Positions 36,881 through 45,740 of a stretch of 64,000 bases of DNA are shown here, piece after piece (position 1 is the stretch's first letter; every line of letters begins with the position of its first letter). Source of the stretch: a bacterium D16-50 (GTDB lineage Bacteria; Bacillota; Clostridia; Lachnospirales; Lachnospiraceae); contig RAZA01000011.1 of assembly GCA_003612485.1 (NCBI GenBank), positions 1-64,000 on the forward strand. The letters run 5' to 3'. The position numbers and the translations under genes are program-made. The notes below the pieces were generated by a model, which searched no databases, was not told the origin of the DNA, and saw nothing but the letters and a program-made list of their open reading frames with translations.

Positions 36881-38164
36881 ATGAAGAAGAAGTTGTTGAG
36901 AAATCTGGGCCTCAAGCTGCTTTCTGTGATGATCGCCGTGGTTCTGTGGTTTGTGGTGGTCATGACCAACAATCCCAAGGACACCAAGACTTTCTATGAT
37001 GTTCCGGTGAAGCTGGTCAATGTGGAGCTGCTGGCAAAAGAGGGCAAGGTTTATGAGGTTCTGGATGGCACGGATCTGGTCAGAGTCACTGTGGAGATGC
37101 CCAGAAACAGGATGGGCGAGCTGACCAAGGAAGATATCGTGGCGGAAGCCGATGTGAGCAAGCTTACAGAGATCAACACGGTTCCCATCACCTGCTCCGT
37201 GATCAACCCCGATCTGAACATAAGCGACATAAAGTGCAGCCGGGACGCGGTGCGCCTCAGTGTGGAGGAAGAGGCCAAAAAGTGGCTGAATGTACAGGCT
37301 ATTCCGTTAGGCAACGTGGGAGAGGGATACGTGGTGGACAGCATAGACAAGAGTCCTACGAGAATACAGATTGTGGGACCTAAGTCAGCCGTGGACAAGG
37401 TGAGCAGCGTGGTGGCGGAAGTGGATGTGACCAACGCCATATCCAATGTGACGGTGAATGTGGAACCGCTGTTCTATGATGCGGAGGGGAATCTGCTGCA
37501 TCTGCCCAGCGTGACCAAAAACGAAGACAATATACATGTGGAAGTGAAGGTTCTGGCAACGAAGGAGGTTCCTCTGGAGCTGAGCTACATGGGTCAGCCG
37601 GCGGAAGGGTATCTGGTTACGGGCCGGATTGATATCGATCCGCCTACGGTATTGGTGGCCGGTACACTGAACTCTCTGGTGGGGGTAAACAAGATCACCA
37701 TACCTGCGGAGGAGATCGATATCACCGGGGCTACGGAGGACTATACCACCAGTGTGAGCATCAGGAAGCATCTTCCCGACAATCTGAAGCTGGTGGAGGT
37801 GGAGGGAAGCAACGGCAGGGCCAACGTTACCGTGGGTATTGAGCCCGAGGCGGAAAGGACACTGACCATAGCGGAGAGAAATATCAGCATAGAATCCCTT
37901 CCGGAGGGCTTTGAGGCAGACTTCGAGCAGGAGGCCGGGCCCTATCGGCTGACGATCTCCGGCCTGAATAGTGATATTTCCGGAATTGATCAGGGCGAAG
38001 TGAGAGGAACAGTGAACGTGGCGGCATGGATGGAGAGCGAGAACATGAGCCAGCTGGCGGCCGGAACCTATCGGCTGCCGGTGAGCTTCGAGTTTCCGGA
38101 GGAGATAAGGATGGAGAATGAATTGTTCGTCAGGCTGACGATCGTGGAAGTGGAGGAAGAGTAG
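36881..38164 (+). CDS. cdaR: CdaR, YbbR-repeat regulator of CdaA
   Basis: 427 residues; ATG at 36881 with GAGGAG upstream, preferred over a GTG at 36863. One N-terminal membrane anchor (LKLLSVMIAVVLWFVVVMTNN) and at least four YbbR domains in the extracytoplasmic part (units with ...V.V.V......PL...G.P..GY, e.g. KEVPLELSYMGQPAEGYLVTG). CdaR binds CdaA and modulates its activity. 58 bases after cdaA and two bases before glmM. Confidence 0.94.
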   Translation: MKKKLLRNLGLKLLSVMIAVVLWFVVVMTNNPKDTKTFYDVPVKLVNVELLAKEGKVYEVLDGTDLVRVTVEMPRNRMGELTKEDIVAEADVSKLTEINTVPITCSVINPDLNISDIKCSRDAVRLSVEEEAKKWLNVQAIPLGNVGEGYVVDSIDKSPTRIQIVGPKSAVDKVSSVVAEVDVTNAISNVTVNVEPLFYDAEGNLLHLPSVTKNEDNIHVEVKVLATKEVPLELSYMGQPAEGYLVTGRIDIDPPTVLVAGTLNSLVGVNKITIPAEEIDITGATEDYTTSVSIRKHLPDNLKLVEVEGSNGRANVTVGIEPEAERTLTIAERNISIESLPEGFEADFEQEAGPYRLTISGLNSDISGIDQGEVRGTVNVAAWMESENMSQLAAGTYRLPVSFEFPEEIRMENELFVRLTIVEVEEE

Positions 38165-38166
38165 CA

Positions 38167-39516
38167 ATGGGCAGATTATTCGGAACGGATGGTGTGAGGG
38201 GGATCGCGAACGAGGAGCTTACGCCCCTGCTTGCCATGCAGCTGGGGCAGGCGGGAGCCTATGTACTGACGAAGGAGAAGGCGCATAAGCCCACTATCAT
38301 GGTAGGGTGCGACACGCGTATATCCGGCGATATGCTGGCGAACGCATTGATGGCGGGAGCTTGTTCCGTAGGCGCTAACTGTGTCTATGTGGGGGTGATT
38401 CCCACTCCTGCGGTGGCGTTTCTGACACAGAAGTACAAGGTGGATGCAGGGGTGGTGATTTCCGCCTCCCACAATCCGGTGGAGTTCAATGGAATCAAGT
38501 TCTTCGACGGCAATGGCTACAAGCTGCCTGATGAGCTGGAGGACGAGATTGAAGGCTTGATCAGGGACGGTATGACAGGGGTGAATTTCCCCACGGGTCC
38601 TGCGGTGGGCAAGGTGAAGTATCGCACGGACGCCAGAGAAGAATACATCAATCATGCCATTCAGGCGGTTCCGGTGGAATTGAACGGCATGAAGATAGTG
38701 GTGGACTGTGCCGAGGGAGCGGCCTATTACACTTCAGTGGAGGCGCTGAAGGAGCTGGGGGCAGGCATTGTGGCCATCCACAACAATCCTGACGGCACCA
38801 ATATCAATGCCAACTGCGGCTCTACCCATATGGAGGAGCTTCAGGCCAGAGTAGTATACGAAAAGGCTCATATAGGTCTGGCATTCGACGGGGATGCGGA
38901 CAGACTGCTGGCAGTGGACGAGAACGGCAGAATCGTGGACGGAGATCAGATCATGGCTATCGTGGGCAACCATATGAAGAGCCATGGGAAGCTGAAGAAG
39001 GATACCATCGTGGCCACGGTCATGAGCAATCTGGGATTTTTCCTGATGGGGAAGGAAAACGGACTGACCATAGAACAGACCAAGGTAGGCGACCGCTATG
39101 TGCTGGAGCGCATGAAGGAAATCGGCGCAAGTCTGGGAGGCGAGCAGTCAGGGCATATCATCTTTTTGGATGAGAACACCACGGGGGACGGTCTGCTCAG
39201 CGCCCTGCACCTGCTTCAGGTCATGGTGGACACGGGCAAGAGCCTTTCCGAGCTGGCCCAGATTATGGAGGTGCTGCCGCAGGCGCTGGTAAATGCCAAG
39301 GTGGCTAACCACAAGAAAGAGAAGTACATGGAATACCCGGTGATCGCGGAAGCCATCCGGAAACTGGAGGCGGAGTTTGCCGGTGAGGGCAGAGTGCTGA
39401 TCAGGCCTTCCGGTACGGAGCCTCTGGTGCGCGTCATGATAGAGGGCAAGAATCAGCAGGTCATCAGTGAGGAGGCCGAAAAGCTGGCCAACCTGATTCA
39501 GGATGTGATGTTCTGA
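38167..39516 (+). CDS. glmM: Phosphoglucosamine mutase GlmM
   Basis: 449 residues, ATG two bases after cdaR stop with GGAAGAG upstream. Converts glucosamine-6-phosphate to glucosamine-1-phosphate for peptidoglycan. Start GRLFGTDGVRGIAN, phosphoserine loop SASHNP with catalytic S101, metal loop DGDADR, sugar-binding GGEQSGH and the C-terminal RPSGTEPLVRVM are all present. Known relatives interact with CdaA, coupling c-di-AMP to wall synthesis. Confidence 0.98.
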   Translation: MGRLFGTDGVRGIANEELTPLLAMQLGQAGAYVLTKEKAHKPTIMVGCDTRISGDMLANALMAGACSVGANCVYVGVIPTPAVAFLTQKYKVDAGVVISASHNPVEFNGIKFFDGNGYKLPDELEDEIEGLIRDGMTGVNFPTGPAVGKVKYRTDAREEYINHAIQAVPVELNGMKIVVDCAEGAAYYTSVEALKELGAGIVAIHNNPDGTNINANCGSTHMEELQARVVYEKAHIGLAFDGDADRLLAVDENGRIVDGDQIMAIVGNHMKSHGKLKKDTIVATVMSNLGFFLMGKENGLTIEQTKVGDRYVLERMKEIGASLGGEQSGHIIFLDENTTGDGLLSALHLLQVMVDTGKSLSELAQIMEVLPQALVNAKVANHKKEKYMEYPVIAEAIRKLEAEFAGEGRVLIRPSGTEPLVRVMIEGKNQQVISEEAEKLANLIQDVMF

Positions 39517-39662
39517 GAAAGAGCATGCATAAGGTATGCCCACGGAAGTTGTGGGAAGAGGATCGGGTTCATAGGGCCGCAGGGGCGCGGGATAATCCGA
39601 GGGCATAGGATAGGTCCAAATAAGAAGGTAAGAGGGTAATGAATGGATTGGAGGAAGGGTAA

Positions 39663-39926
39663 ATGGTAAGCCAGAAGGTTACGATCAAGAATCCTACCGG
39701 GCTGCATCTGAGGCCGGCGGGGATATTGTGCAAGGAAGCCATGCAGTTCAAGGCCTTGATCACGTTTTCTTTTAAGGGAAACACCGCAAATGCCAAAAGC
39801 GTGCTGAGCGTGCTGGGTGCATGTATTAAGTGCGGTGATGAGATCGAGTTCGTCTGTGAGGGGGAGGACGAGCAGGAAGCTTTGAAGGCATTGGTCGGCG
39901 TGGTCGAGAGCGGATTGGGAGAATGA
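39663..39926 (+). CDS. ptsH: HPr family phosphocarrier protein
   Basis: 87 residues, ATG behind TTGGAGGAAGGG. Carries phosphate from enzyme I to PTS sugar permeases. H15 (in TGLHLRPAG) and regulatory S46 (NAKSVLSVLG) are both in place, so it should take part in sugar transport and HprK-dependent carbon control. A paralogue such as Crh cannot be excluded, but Crh lacks H15. Own unit, ending in a bidirectional terminator. Confidence 0.93.
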   Translation: MVSQKVTIKNPTGLHLRPAGILCKEAMQFKALITFSFKGNTANAKSVLSVLGACIKCGDEIEFVCEGEDEQEALKALVGVVESGLGE

Positions 39927-39986
39927 ACCGAGAGATTGGGGAAGGAACCCAAAGGATGAGAACCTGATTAGCGAAAGGAATAAAAG

Positions 39987-40023
39987 GAGCCGGGGATCTA
40001 TGGTGATGCCCCGGCTCTTTTTT
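39987..40023. terminator. Bidirectional terminator between HPr and DUF3048 genes
   Basis: GAGCCGGGG (39987-39995) pairs with CCCCGGCTC (40009-40017), then six or more T on the plus strand. AAAA before the stem gives a short T-run on the minus strand, so it can serve both converging genes. Confidence 0.9.
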
Positions 40024-40038
40024 GCTTGAAAAGAGAAG

Positions 40039-41199
40039 TCAGCGGAAAGTAAAGGAATCGTCTTCCTGTACCACACATATCATGGTCTTGCCCGTGTTGA
40101 GCGTTATCTCGTTGCCGTATTCGTCGTAGAACTTTGTGGCGCCATAGTCGCTGGTCTTTTCCCAGGTCACGGGAATGCCCTTTCCATTGGTGAAGAACCA
40201 TCCTGCCTTGGCGGTATCCTGACACTGAAGGGCCAGATATCCTTCCCCCAGATCCTCATAGCTGATGTACTGGACCAAAATATTCTTGAAGGTGAGCTGC
40301 TCCCCGGTAGCCTCGTCGATGTGAGGGCCGTCGGTGCCGCCGGATAGGTATTGTGAACGGTAGTAGAGACCATCGTCCTCGTTGTATTCAAAGTAGCACC
40401 GGGTCAGAGGATAGCAGCCCGACATATCGATGTAAACGGCGCTTTTGGCGCTGCTGTCATATTGATCCAAGGTATTGGGGTGCAGTTTGCTGGAGAACTG
40501 GAAATGAGGAGTGTCAGCCATGTTCCTATAATTCAGAGAATAGCCCTTGTCACCGATGATACGCTTCAGGCCTGCGCCGGTGGCGTAAGCATTGTGGGGA
40601 GCGTTGCGGTCCGTGGAGCGGAAAAATGCGGGATCGTCTGTTCCCAGAATGCCGTCGATGTTCTCCGTAGTAGGCTGGGCGATGAGGTCGTCTATAAAGA
40701 ACGGCCCTCCAAGATGAACCAGAAAGGCATCCCATTCAAAGGCCCAATATGCGTAATAGGTGCGCAGGCTCCGGACATTTCCGATCTTGTCGAGGGACTG
40801 CCAATCTTCATAGACTGCCATCATTCTGGTCATGCGGTATTCTACATTGGCCTCATAGAGTATGGAGGCCTCAGAAAGGCTGTAGTGGGGAAGGGCGTTT
40901 ATTTCGTTGGGAATCACTACTGCGATGGGGCGGGTGGCAGCCACGCCTGCGTCCACCCATTCATTGGTGAGGCGGCTTCTGACCATGCCCTCTCTGGGCG
41001 GCTGGGAGTCATCCTCCACGACTATGTTCGGCGGCGGCGTCTCGGAGACGGGCAGCTGGGGCGCGGAAACGGAGGGTTGTGTGGACCCTGCGCTGGACTC
41101 CTGCGAAGGGGAATCGGAAGGCCCGTCCTTGGAGCCGCAGGCAGAAAGCGCCGCCAATATGGCTGAAAGCAGGATCAAGAATTTTATTTTGTTCATCAT
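40039..41199 (-). CDS. DUF3048 family lipoprotein (YerB-like)
   Basis: 386 residues, minus strand, start behind AGGAGAGCTT. The signal peptide ends in the lipobox LSACG, so it is lipid-anchored outside. A Ser/Pro-rich linker (~45 residues) leads to the DUF3048 body: RPIAVVIPNEINALPHYSLSEASILYE, RMMAVYEDW, IGNVRSLRTYY. Function not established; B. subtilis YerB is a relative. It is flanked by its own promoter and a bidirectional terminator. Confidence 0.9.
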   Translation of the reverse strand: MMNKIKFLILLSAILAALSACGSKDGPSDSPSQESSAGSTQPSVSAPQLPVSETPPPNIVVEDDSQPPREGMVRSRLTNEWVDAGVAATRPIAVVIPNEINALPHYSLSEASILYEANVEYRMTRMMAVYEDWQSLDKIGNVRSLRTYYAYWAFEWDAFLVHLGGPFFIDDLIAQPTTENIDGILGTDDPAFFRSTDRNAPHNAYATGAGLKRIIGDKGYSLNYRNMADTPHFQFSSKLHPNTLDQYDSSAKSAVYIDMSGCYPLTRCYFEYNEDDGLYYRSQYLSGGTDGPHIDEATGEQLTFKNILVQYISYEDLGEGYLALQCQDTAKAGWFFTNGKGIPVTWEKTSDYGATKFYDEYGNEITLNTGKTMICVVQEDDSFTFR

Positions 41200-41234
41200 A
41201 AGCTCTCCTATGGTAAAAAATGTTACATGACCTT

Positions 41235-41263
41235 ATTCTACCATAAAAAAAGGCATCAGTCAT
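41235..41263 (-). promoter_or_regulatory. Promoter of the DUF3048 gene
   Basis: On the minus strand ATGACT (41258-41263), 17 bases, TAGAAT (41235-41240). Confidence 0.5.
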
Positions 41264-41298
41264 CGTGCGGGCAGAAAATTAAGAAATATTTATTATCA

Positions 41299-41327
41299 TT
41301 GCCATTTCAGGCTAAAAATTGTATACT
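41299..41327 (+). promoter_or_regulatory. Promoter of the exopolysaccharide locus
   Basis: TTGCCA (41299-41304), 17 bases, TATACT (41322-41327): five of six matches in each box with ideal spacing, divergent from the DUF3048 promoter. Confidence 0.75.
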
Positions 41328-41392
41328 GGAAAAAAGAGATAAAAAGAGGGCACCAAAGAGAAGAGACGGAACCGGATGAGGAGAACATAGTC

Positions 41393-42322
41393 ATGAGTTT
41401 GCTGAGCGTGATAGTGCCTTGCTATAATGAAGAGGAAAATATAGCTCTTTTCTATGAGGAGCTTATAAGGAATACGGGTTTTCTTGCGGAGCACCATATG
41501 GAGCTGGAGGTAGTCTATGTGGACGACGGCTCCAGGGACGGAACCGTTTCGGAGGTGAAGAAGCTTCGGGAGAAGGACGAAAGAGTGCATCTGGTCTCTT
41601 TTTCGAGGAACTTCGGCAAGGAGGCGGCAATGTTTGCCGGGCTGGAAAACTGCGACGGCGAGTACGTGGTGATAATGGATGTGGATCTGCAGGATCCCCC
41701 TTCCCTGCTGCCGGAAATGTTTTCATATATGAGGGAAGGCTATGATTCCGTAGCTACCAGACGGGTCACCAGAAAAGGAGAGCCGCCCATCAGAAGCTTT
41801 TTTGCCAGAATGTTCTATCGGCTCATGCGGCGGATCTCGAAGACAGAGATCGTGGACGGAGCCAGAGATTACCGCCTGATGACCAGACAGATGGTGGATG
41901 CTATCTTGTCCATGCGGGAGTACAACCGATTCACCAAGGGGATATTCGGCTGGGTGGGCTTTCGCACGAAATGGATGGAGTATGAGAACGTGGAGCGGGC
42001 CAGAGGGGAGACGAAGTGGAACTTCTGGAAGCTTTTTCTCTATTCGCTGGACGGAATCGCCGCTTTTTCCACGGTGCCTTTGATGTTTGCCTCGGTGGTG
42101 GGGGTGTTTTTCTGTGTGGTGGCATTTTTGATGATCCTTTTCATCATTGTGCGGAAACTGATTTTCGGTGATCCTGTTTCGGGATGGCCCTCTCTGGTAT
42201 GCATTATTCTGATGACCAGCGGTGTGCAGTTTTTCTGCACCGGTATTCTTGGGCAGTATCTGGCCAAGACCTATATGGAGGTGAAAAACCGCCCCATCTA
42301 TCTGGTAAGGGAGAAGCTGTAG
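41393..42322 (+). CDS. Membrane-bound GT2 glycosyltransferase (DPM1/GtrB-like)
   Basis: 309 residues, ATG behind GAGGAGA. N-terminal GT-A domain with SVIVPCYNEEENI, DDGSRDGT and DVDLQDPP; two C-terminal membrane segments (about 230-300). This plan is that of enzymes moving a sugar from a nucleotide donor to polyprenyl phosphate, feeding a GT-C or polymerase step. Such a GT-C step could be provided by polytopic proteins of this locus. Sugar unknown. Confidence 0.92.
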   Translation: MSLLSVIVPCYNEEENIALFYEELIRNTGFLAEHHMELEVVYVDDGSRDGTVSEVKKLREKDERVHLVSFSRNFGKEAAMFAGLENCDGEYVVIMDVDLQDPPSLLPEMFSYMREGYDSVATRRVTRKGEPPIRSFFARMFYRLMRRISKTEIVDGARDYRLMTRQMVDAILSMREYNRFTKGIFGWVGFRTKWMEYENVERARGETKWNFWKLFLYSLDGIAAFSTVPLMFASVVGVFFCVVAFLMILFIIVRKLIFGDPVSGWPSLVCIILMTSGVQFFCTGILGQYLAKTYMEVKNRPIYLVREKL

Positions 42323-42441
42323 CGAAAGTCTTAACGACTTCTTAGCGGTCGCAGGTCTTTTAAAAATCAGATATATATGGTAAAATTATTGTATTCATAG
42401 CGGTAAAGAAGCAGCAGTCAACATAAGAAAGGGGAATTCAT

Positions 42442-42819
42442 ATGGAGATTACTGCTATGAGGGATTGCGAGTTGGAGAGGTATATAACTGAGATTATGCT
42501 GGATATCGGGGTGCCGGCACATTTGAAGGGATATCAATTCCTGCGGGAGGCGATTCTGCTGTCGGGAAGAGATATGGAAGTAGTCACTAGCGTGACGAAG
42601 CTGTTGTACCCCACCATTGCCAGAAGGTTCAAGACGACAGACCAAAAGGTGGAGCGCGCCATACGGAATGCCATCGAAGTTTCGTGGGGCAGGGGAAATG
42701 TACAGACCTTTGAGAAGATGTTCGGATATTCCGCATCGTCGGGCAGGACCAGACCTACCAACAGTGAATATATCGCTCGGATCGCGGATAAAGTTCGCCT
42801 CGACATTAAAGCAATGTAG
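42442..42819 (+). CDS. Stand-alone Spo0A C-terminal DNA-binding domain protein
   Basis: 125 residues, ATG behind AAAGGGGA. From residue ~14 it follows the effector domain of Spo0A closely: EIMLDIGVPAHLKGYQFLR, VTKLLYPTIARRF, KVERAIRNAIEVSWGRGN and RPTNSEYIARIADKVRL. The phosphoacceptor receiver domain is missing, so it cannot be a phosphorelay response regulator in the usual way. It may bind 0A-box-like DNA constitutively or compete with Spo0A. It is flanked by exopolysaccharide genes and ends in its own terminator. Confidence 0.92.
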   Translation: MEITAMRDCELERYITEIMLDIGVPAHLKGYQFLREAILLSGRDMEVVTSVTKLLYPTIARRFKTTDQKVERAIRNAIEVSWGRGNVQTFEKMFGYSASSGRTRPTNSEYIARIADKVRLDIKAM

Positions 42820-42883
42820 TTTTTTGTAGGTGAGAACATAAGAAAACAAGAGATAAATATGCTTCTTACTGCGTGAATGGAGA

Positions 42884-42911
42884 GCAGCCGTATAAAAATG
42901 CGGCTGCTTTT
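42884..42911 (+). terminator. Intrinsic terminator after the Spo0A-domain gene
   Basis: GCAGCCG (42884-42890) pairs with CGGCTGC (42901-42907), then four T. Confidence 0.8.
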
Positions 42912-43055
42912 GTGGACGTTGGGAATGAGTTGTGATATAATGTCCGCAAAGAGCAGGACCGGCGCCCTTAAAAGGCAGTCGTCCGACCTTCTGGAACGGT
43001 GCGTCTGGAAAGCGCCTCGGCAGGCAGAGCCTGCCGCAGGATTTGGGGACATGAC

Positions 43056-43982
43056 GTGGAAAGATACAGATTTAGCGATTGGCTCATCACATTGGAAATC
43101 ATCATAATCGGGCTGGCCGAGGCGGCGCATTTGTGCGGCTTGTTTTTTGGCTGGCCTTTTTCCCGGTGCACATTGCTCCTCGGGGGACTGGTGCTGGCGG
43201 CAGGGGTTGTGGGCATATGTTTCTGGGCCGTGAGGCAAAAGAGCGGCAGCGTGGGGCGAAGGAGAAAAGCACCTTTGGGGCGGGACAAGCCCATGGGAGC
43301 GGAGAGAGCCGTGGGAGGTTTAGAGCTTTTCTTATATGCACTGTTCCTTCTTCTGGTCTTGTCCCAGCTTATTTTCATTCGGATAGGGGATACTGTCTAT
43401 ATGGAGCGGGACATGACCGTGGAGACGGTGGGCAGCTTTCTGGCGGCTGACGGAATCTATCGGGTGAATCCTATGACCGGTCTTCCCTATCAGGTCGGAA
43501 TGCCGCTGCGTCTCAAGATACTGTGCCTGCCTACGCTCTACGGCAGTCTATGCAGGGCCACGGGCTTTGATCCTGTCACGGTGGTGCGGTTCATCGTGCC
43601 GGAGATTACGCTGATCAGCAGCTACGCCGCGTTTTCCGCTCTGGGGCATTGTCTGTTTCCTCAGGACAGAAAGAGGCATGCCTGTTTTCTGGCAGTGGCT
43701 GCGCTTCTTATATGGACGGGCATCTATGGTTATGGAACGGAAGGGTTTAACCTGCTGTGCTATGGCTGGCGGGGGGAGGCTATCCGCAACTGCGTGCTCA
43801 TTCCCTGGCTGGTATCGCTGCTCCTGCGCAGAAAATGGCCGGGCGTCGTTCTGTGCATTCTGGCGGAGGCCTGCATGGTCTGGACATTGTATGGGGGCGG
43901 GGTCTGCGCGGCCCTGACGCTGGGCATGGCCGGTGCAGGGCTGTGCTGCAGGGCATATTCCGGGAAGGAGCATGGGAAATGA
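43056..43982 (+). CDS. Polytopic membrane protein (first of a coupled pair)
   Basis: 308 residues; GTG at 43056 behind GGGGA. About seven membrane segments with an extracellular region around DTVYMERDMTVETVGSF and the motif YGYGTEGFNLLCYGWRGEA. No enzyme family can be fixed; membrane proteins like this occur in clostridial surface-polysaccharide clusters. Its stop TGA overlaps the ATG of the next gene (ATGA), and the next protein continues with membrane segments, so the two may form one complex or derive from one ancestral protein. Confidence 0.7.
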   Translation: MERYRFSDWLITLEIIIIGLAEAAHLCGLFFGWPFSRCTLLLGGLVLAAGVVGICFWAVRQKSGSVGRRRKAPLGRDKPMGAERAVGGLELFLYALFLLLVLSQLIFIRIGDTVYMERDMTVETVGSFLAADGIYRVNPMTGLPYQVGMPLRLKILCLPTLYGSLCRATGFDPVTVVRFIVPEITLISSYAAFSALGHCLFPQDRKRHACFLAVAALLIWTGIYGYGTEGFNLLCYGWRGEAIRNCVLIPWLVSLLLRRKWPGVVLCILAEACMVWTLYGGGVCAALTLGMAGAGLCCRAYSGKEHGK

Positions 43983-44938
43983 CGGAGCTGATGAGGAAGG
44001 CCTGGCTGGGGTGGGCAGAGTATACCGACCACGGAAAGCTGGCGGCATTGTTGCTGGCCTCGCTGCTTTTTTTGTGGTTCGGCAGAAAAAAAGCGGAGCA
44101 GAGGACATTGCGGCTCTACGCCACCGTGATGACAGTCTGCTGCATTTTCCCTCCGGGAGCCGCGGTCCTCATGGCTTACCAGACCAAATTCTATGATTAC
44201 ATGTGGATCTGGAGTCTGGTGCCTATGACGGCAGTGACGGCCTGGGGGATCGTGCTGGCATTAGAAGGGCTTTGGCCGGACTTTAGGCCGGGACAGTGGC
44301 GCAGAGGGCTGCCCGCAGGAGCGATACTGCTGGGAGCGGTTCTGCTGTGCGGCTCTTTGGGGCGTCCGGTCTGGAGCGACAAGGGACAGGCAGCGGAAAG
44401 AAGTCATGCCTACAGCGTGCTGGACGAGCTGGAGGAGGTATGGCAGGAGGAGAGGCTGTGCCTCTGGGCCCCTCAAAGGATCATGGAATATGCCAGAGAG
44501 GCGAATCCGGAGATACTTCTGCCTTATGGCAGGAATATGTGGGACACTTCTCTGAACGGTTATGCCTATGATGTGTATGATGAAAATATCGTAGAAATGT
44601 ACCTATGGATGGAGGGGCTTGAAGGGACAAGCTTAAGGGCATCCGGCAACGAGGCCGGTGCCGAGGATTGGACGGAAGGCCGGATGCCGGAGGATAGGAC
44701 ACCGGAAGGCGGCGAGCCTGAAGACCCCGCACCGGAGGCGGCCGCAGCTTCCGGGGGCAGTGCGGATACAGTTTATGCGCCGAAGGTTTACGGGGGATAT
44801 GCGGTGGACGCCGGAGTGACATGTATATTGCTCCCTGAGGGAACGGAGCAGGGAATTTTACGGGAGTTGGAGAAAACGTTGCAGGTTGAGGCACGGAAGC
44901 TGGAGGGCTATTGGATGCTTTATGGATGGACTGATTAG
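43979..44938 (+). CDS. Membrane protein (second of a coupled pair)
   Basis: 319 residues, ATG overlapping the previous stop. N-terminal ~130 residues hold about four membrane segments; the remaining part is extracellular-looking and contains a Glu/Pro/Ala-rich low-complexity insertion (about residues 215-265, 44625-44765). It ends overlapping the next glycosyltransferase by 17 bases, so the block 43056-45680 is one operon. Function unknown; possibly a GT-C-like or polymer-handling component with the preceding gene. Confidence 0.65.
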   Translation: MTELMRKAWLGWAEYTDHGKLAALLLASLLFLWFGRKKAEQRTLRLYATVMTVCCIFPPGAAVLMAYQTKFYDYMWIWSLVPMTAVTAWGIVLALEGLWPDFRPGQWRRGLPAGAILLGAVLLCGSLGRPVWSDKGQAAERSHAYSVLDELEEVWQEERLCLWAPQRIMEYAREANPEILLPYGRNMWDTSLNGYAYDVYDENIVEMYLWMEGLEGTSLRASGNEAGAEDWTEGRMPEDRTPEGGEPEDPAPEAAAASGGSADTVYAPKVYGGYAVDAGVTCILLPEGTEQGILRELEKTLQVEARKLEGYWMLYGWTD

Positions 44939-45680
44939 TGTTATTGTGCCGGTATATAATGTAGAAAAATATATTGTGGAGACCATGGAGTGCGTGGAAG
45001 CCCAGACCTATGGGGACTGGGAGCTGCTTCTGGTGGAAGACGGCAGCAGTGACGGGACTGGTGAGAAGATCCTGCGCCACGTGGAGGAAAAGGGAGAGTC
45101 CCGAATCCGGCTGATCAGGCAGCCTTCCAACATGGGAGCGGCCATGGCCAGAAACAGGGGACTTGCGGAGGCGAGAGGAAGGTATATTGCTTATCTGGAC
45201 GCCGACGATCTGTGGGTGCCGGAAAAGCTGGAGAGGGAGCTGAGGTTCTTGCAGGAGAAGGATGCAGCATTCGTCTTTACGGGCTATGAATTCGCGGACC
45301 ACCAGGGCAGGGGCACGGGAAAAGTGGTTCATGTGCCTGAGACCTTGAGCTATCGGCAGGCATTGAGCAATACCACGATCTTCACCACCACGGTGATGTT
45401 CGACACCGAAAAGATTCCTAAAGAAGAGCTGGAGATGCCCAGAGTGAAAAGCGAGGACACCGCATTGTGGTTCAGGGTGCTTAGAAATGGGTATACTGCC
45501 TATGGATTGAATGAGAATCTGGTGAAGTACCGCAGATCGGGCAAGTCGCTTTCCTCCAATAAGCTGGAGGCTGTACGCAGGATTTGGAATCTGTACCGAA
45601 AATCGGAAGGTTTAGGCTTCTGGGAGAGCGCATACCATTTCTGCTTCTGGGCGGTGAGGGCCGTTAGAAGAAGAATATAG
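44922..45680 (+). CDS. Glycosyltransferase family 2
   Basis: 252 residues. The ATG at 44922 lies inside the end of the preceding gene, so translation is probably coupled. GT-A fold: SVIVPVYNVEKYI, VEDGSSDGTGE, NRGLAEARGRYIAYLDADD with the DxD-type DAD. No membrane segment. Likely adds one sugar in the repeat unit of the exopolysaccharide. Acceptor and sugar unknown. Confidence 0.92.
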   Translation: MDGLISVIVPVYNVEKYIVETMECVEAQTYGDWELLLVEDGSSDGTGEKILRHVEEKGESRIRLIRQPSNMGAAMARNRGLAEARGRYIAYLDADDLWVPEKLERELRFLQEKDAAFVFTGYEFADHQGRGTGKVVHVPETLSYRQALSNTTIFTTTVMFDTEKIPKEELEMPRVKSEDTALWFRVLRNGYTAYGLNENLVKYRRSGKSLSSNKLEAVRRIWNLYRKSEGLGFWESAYHFCFWAVRAVRRRI

Positions 45681-45740
45681 CAGGGGCAGCATCTGCGCTG
45701 GGGCGGATAGGGCTTTTGAGGATAAGGGGAGGATTCCGCG

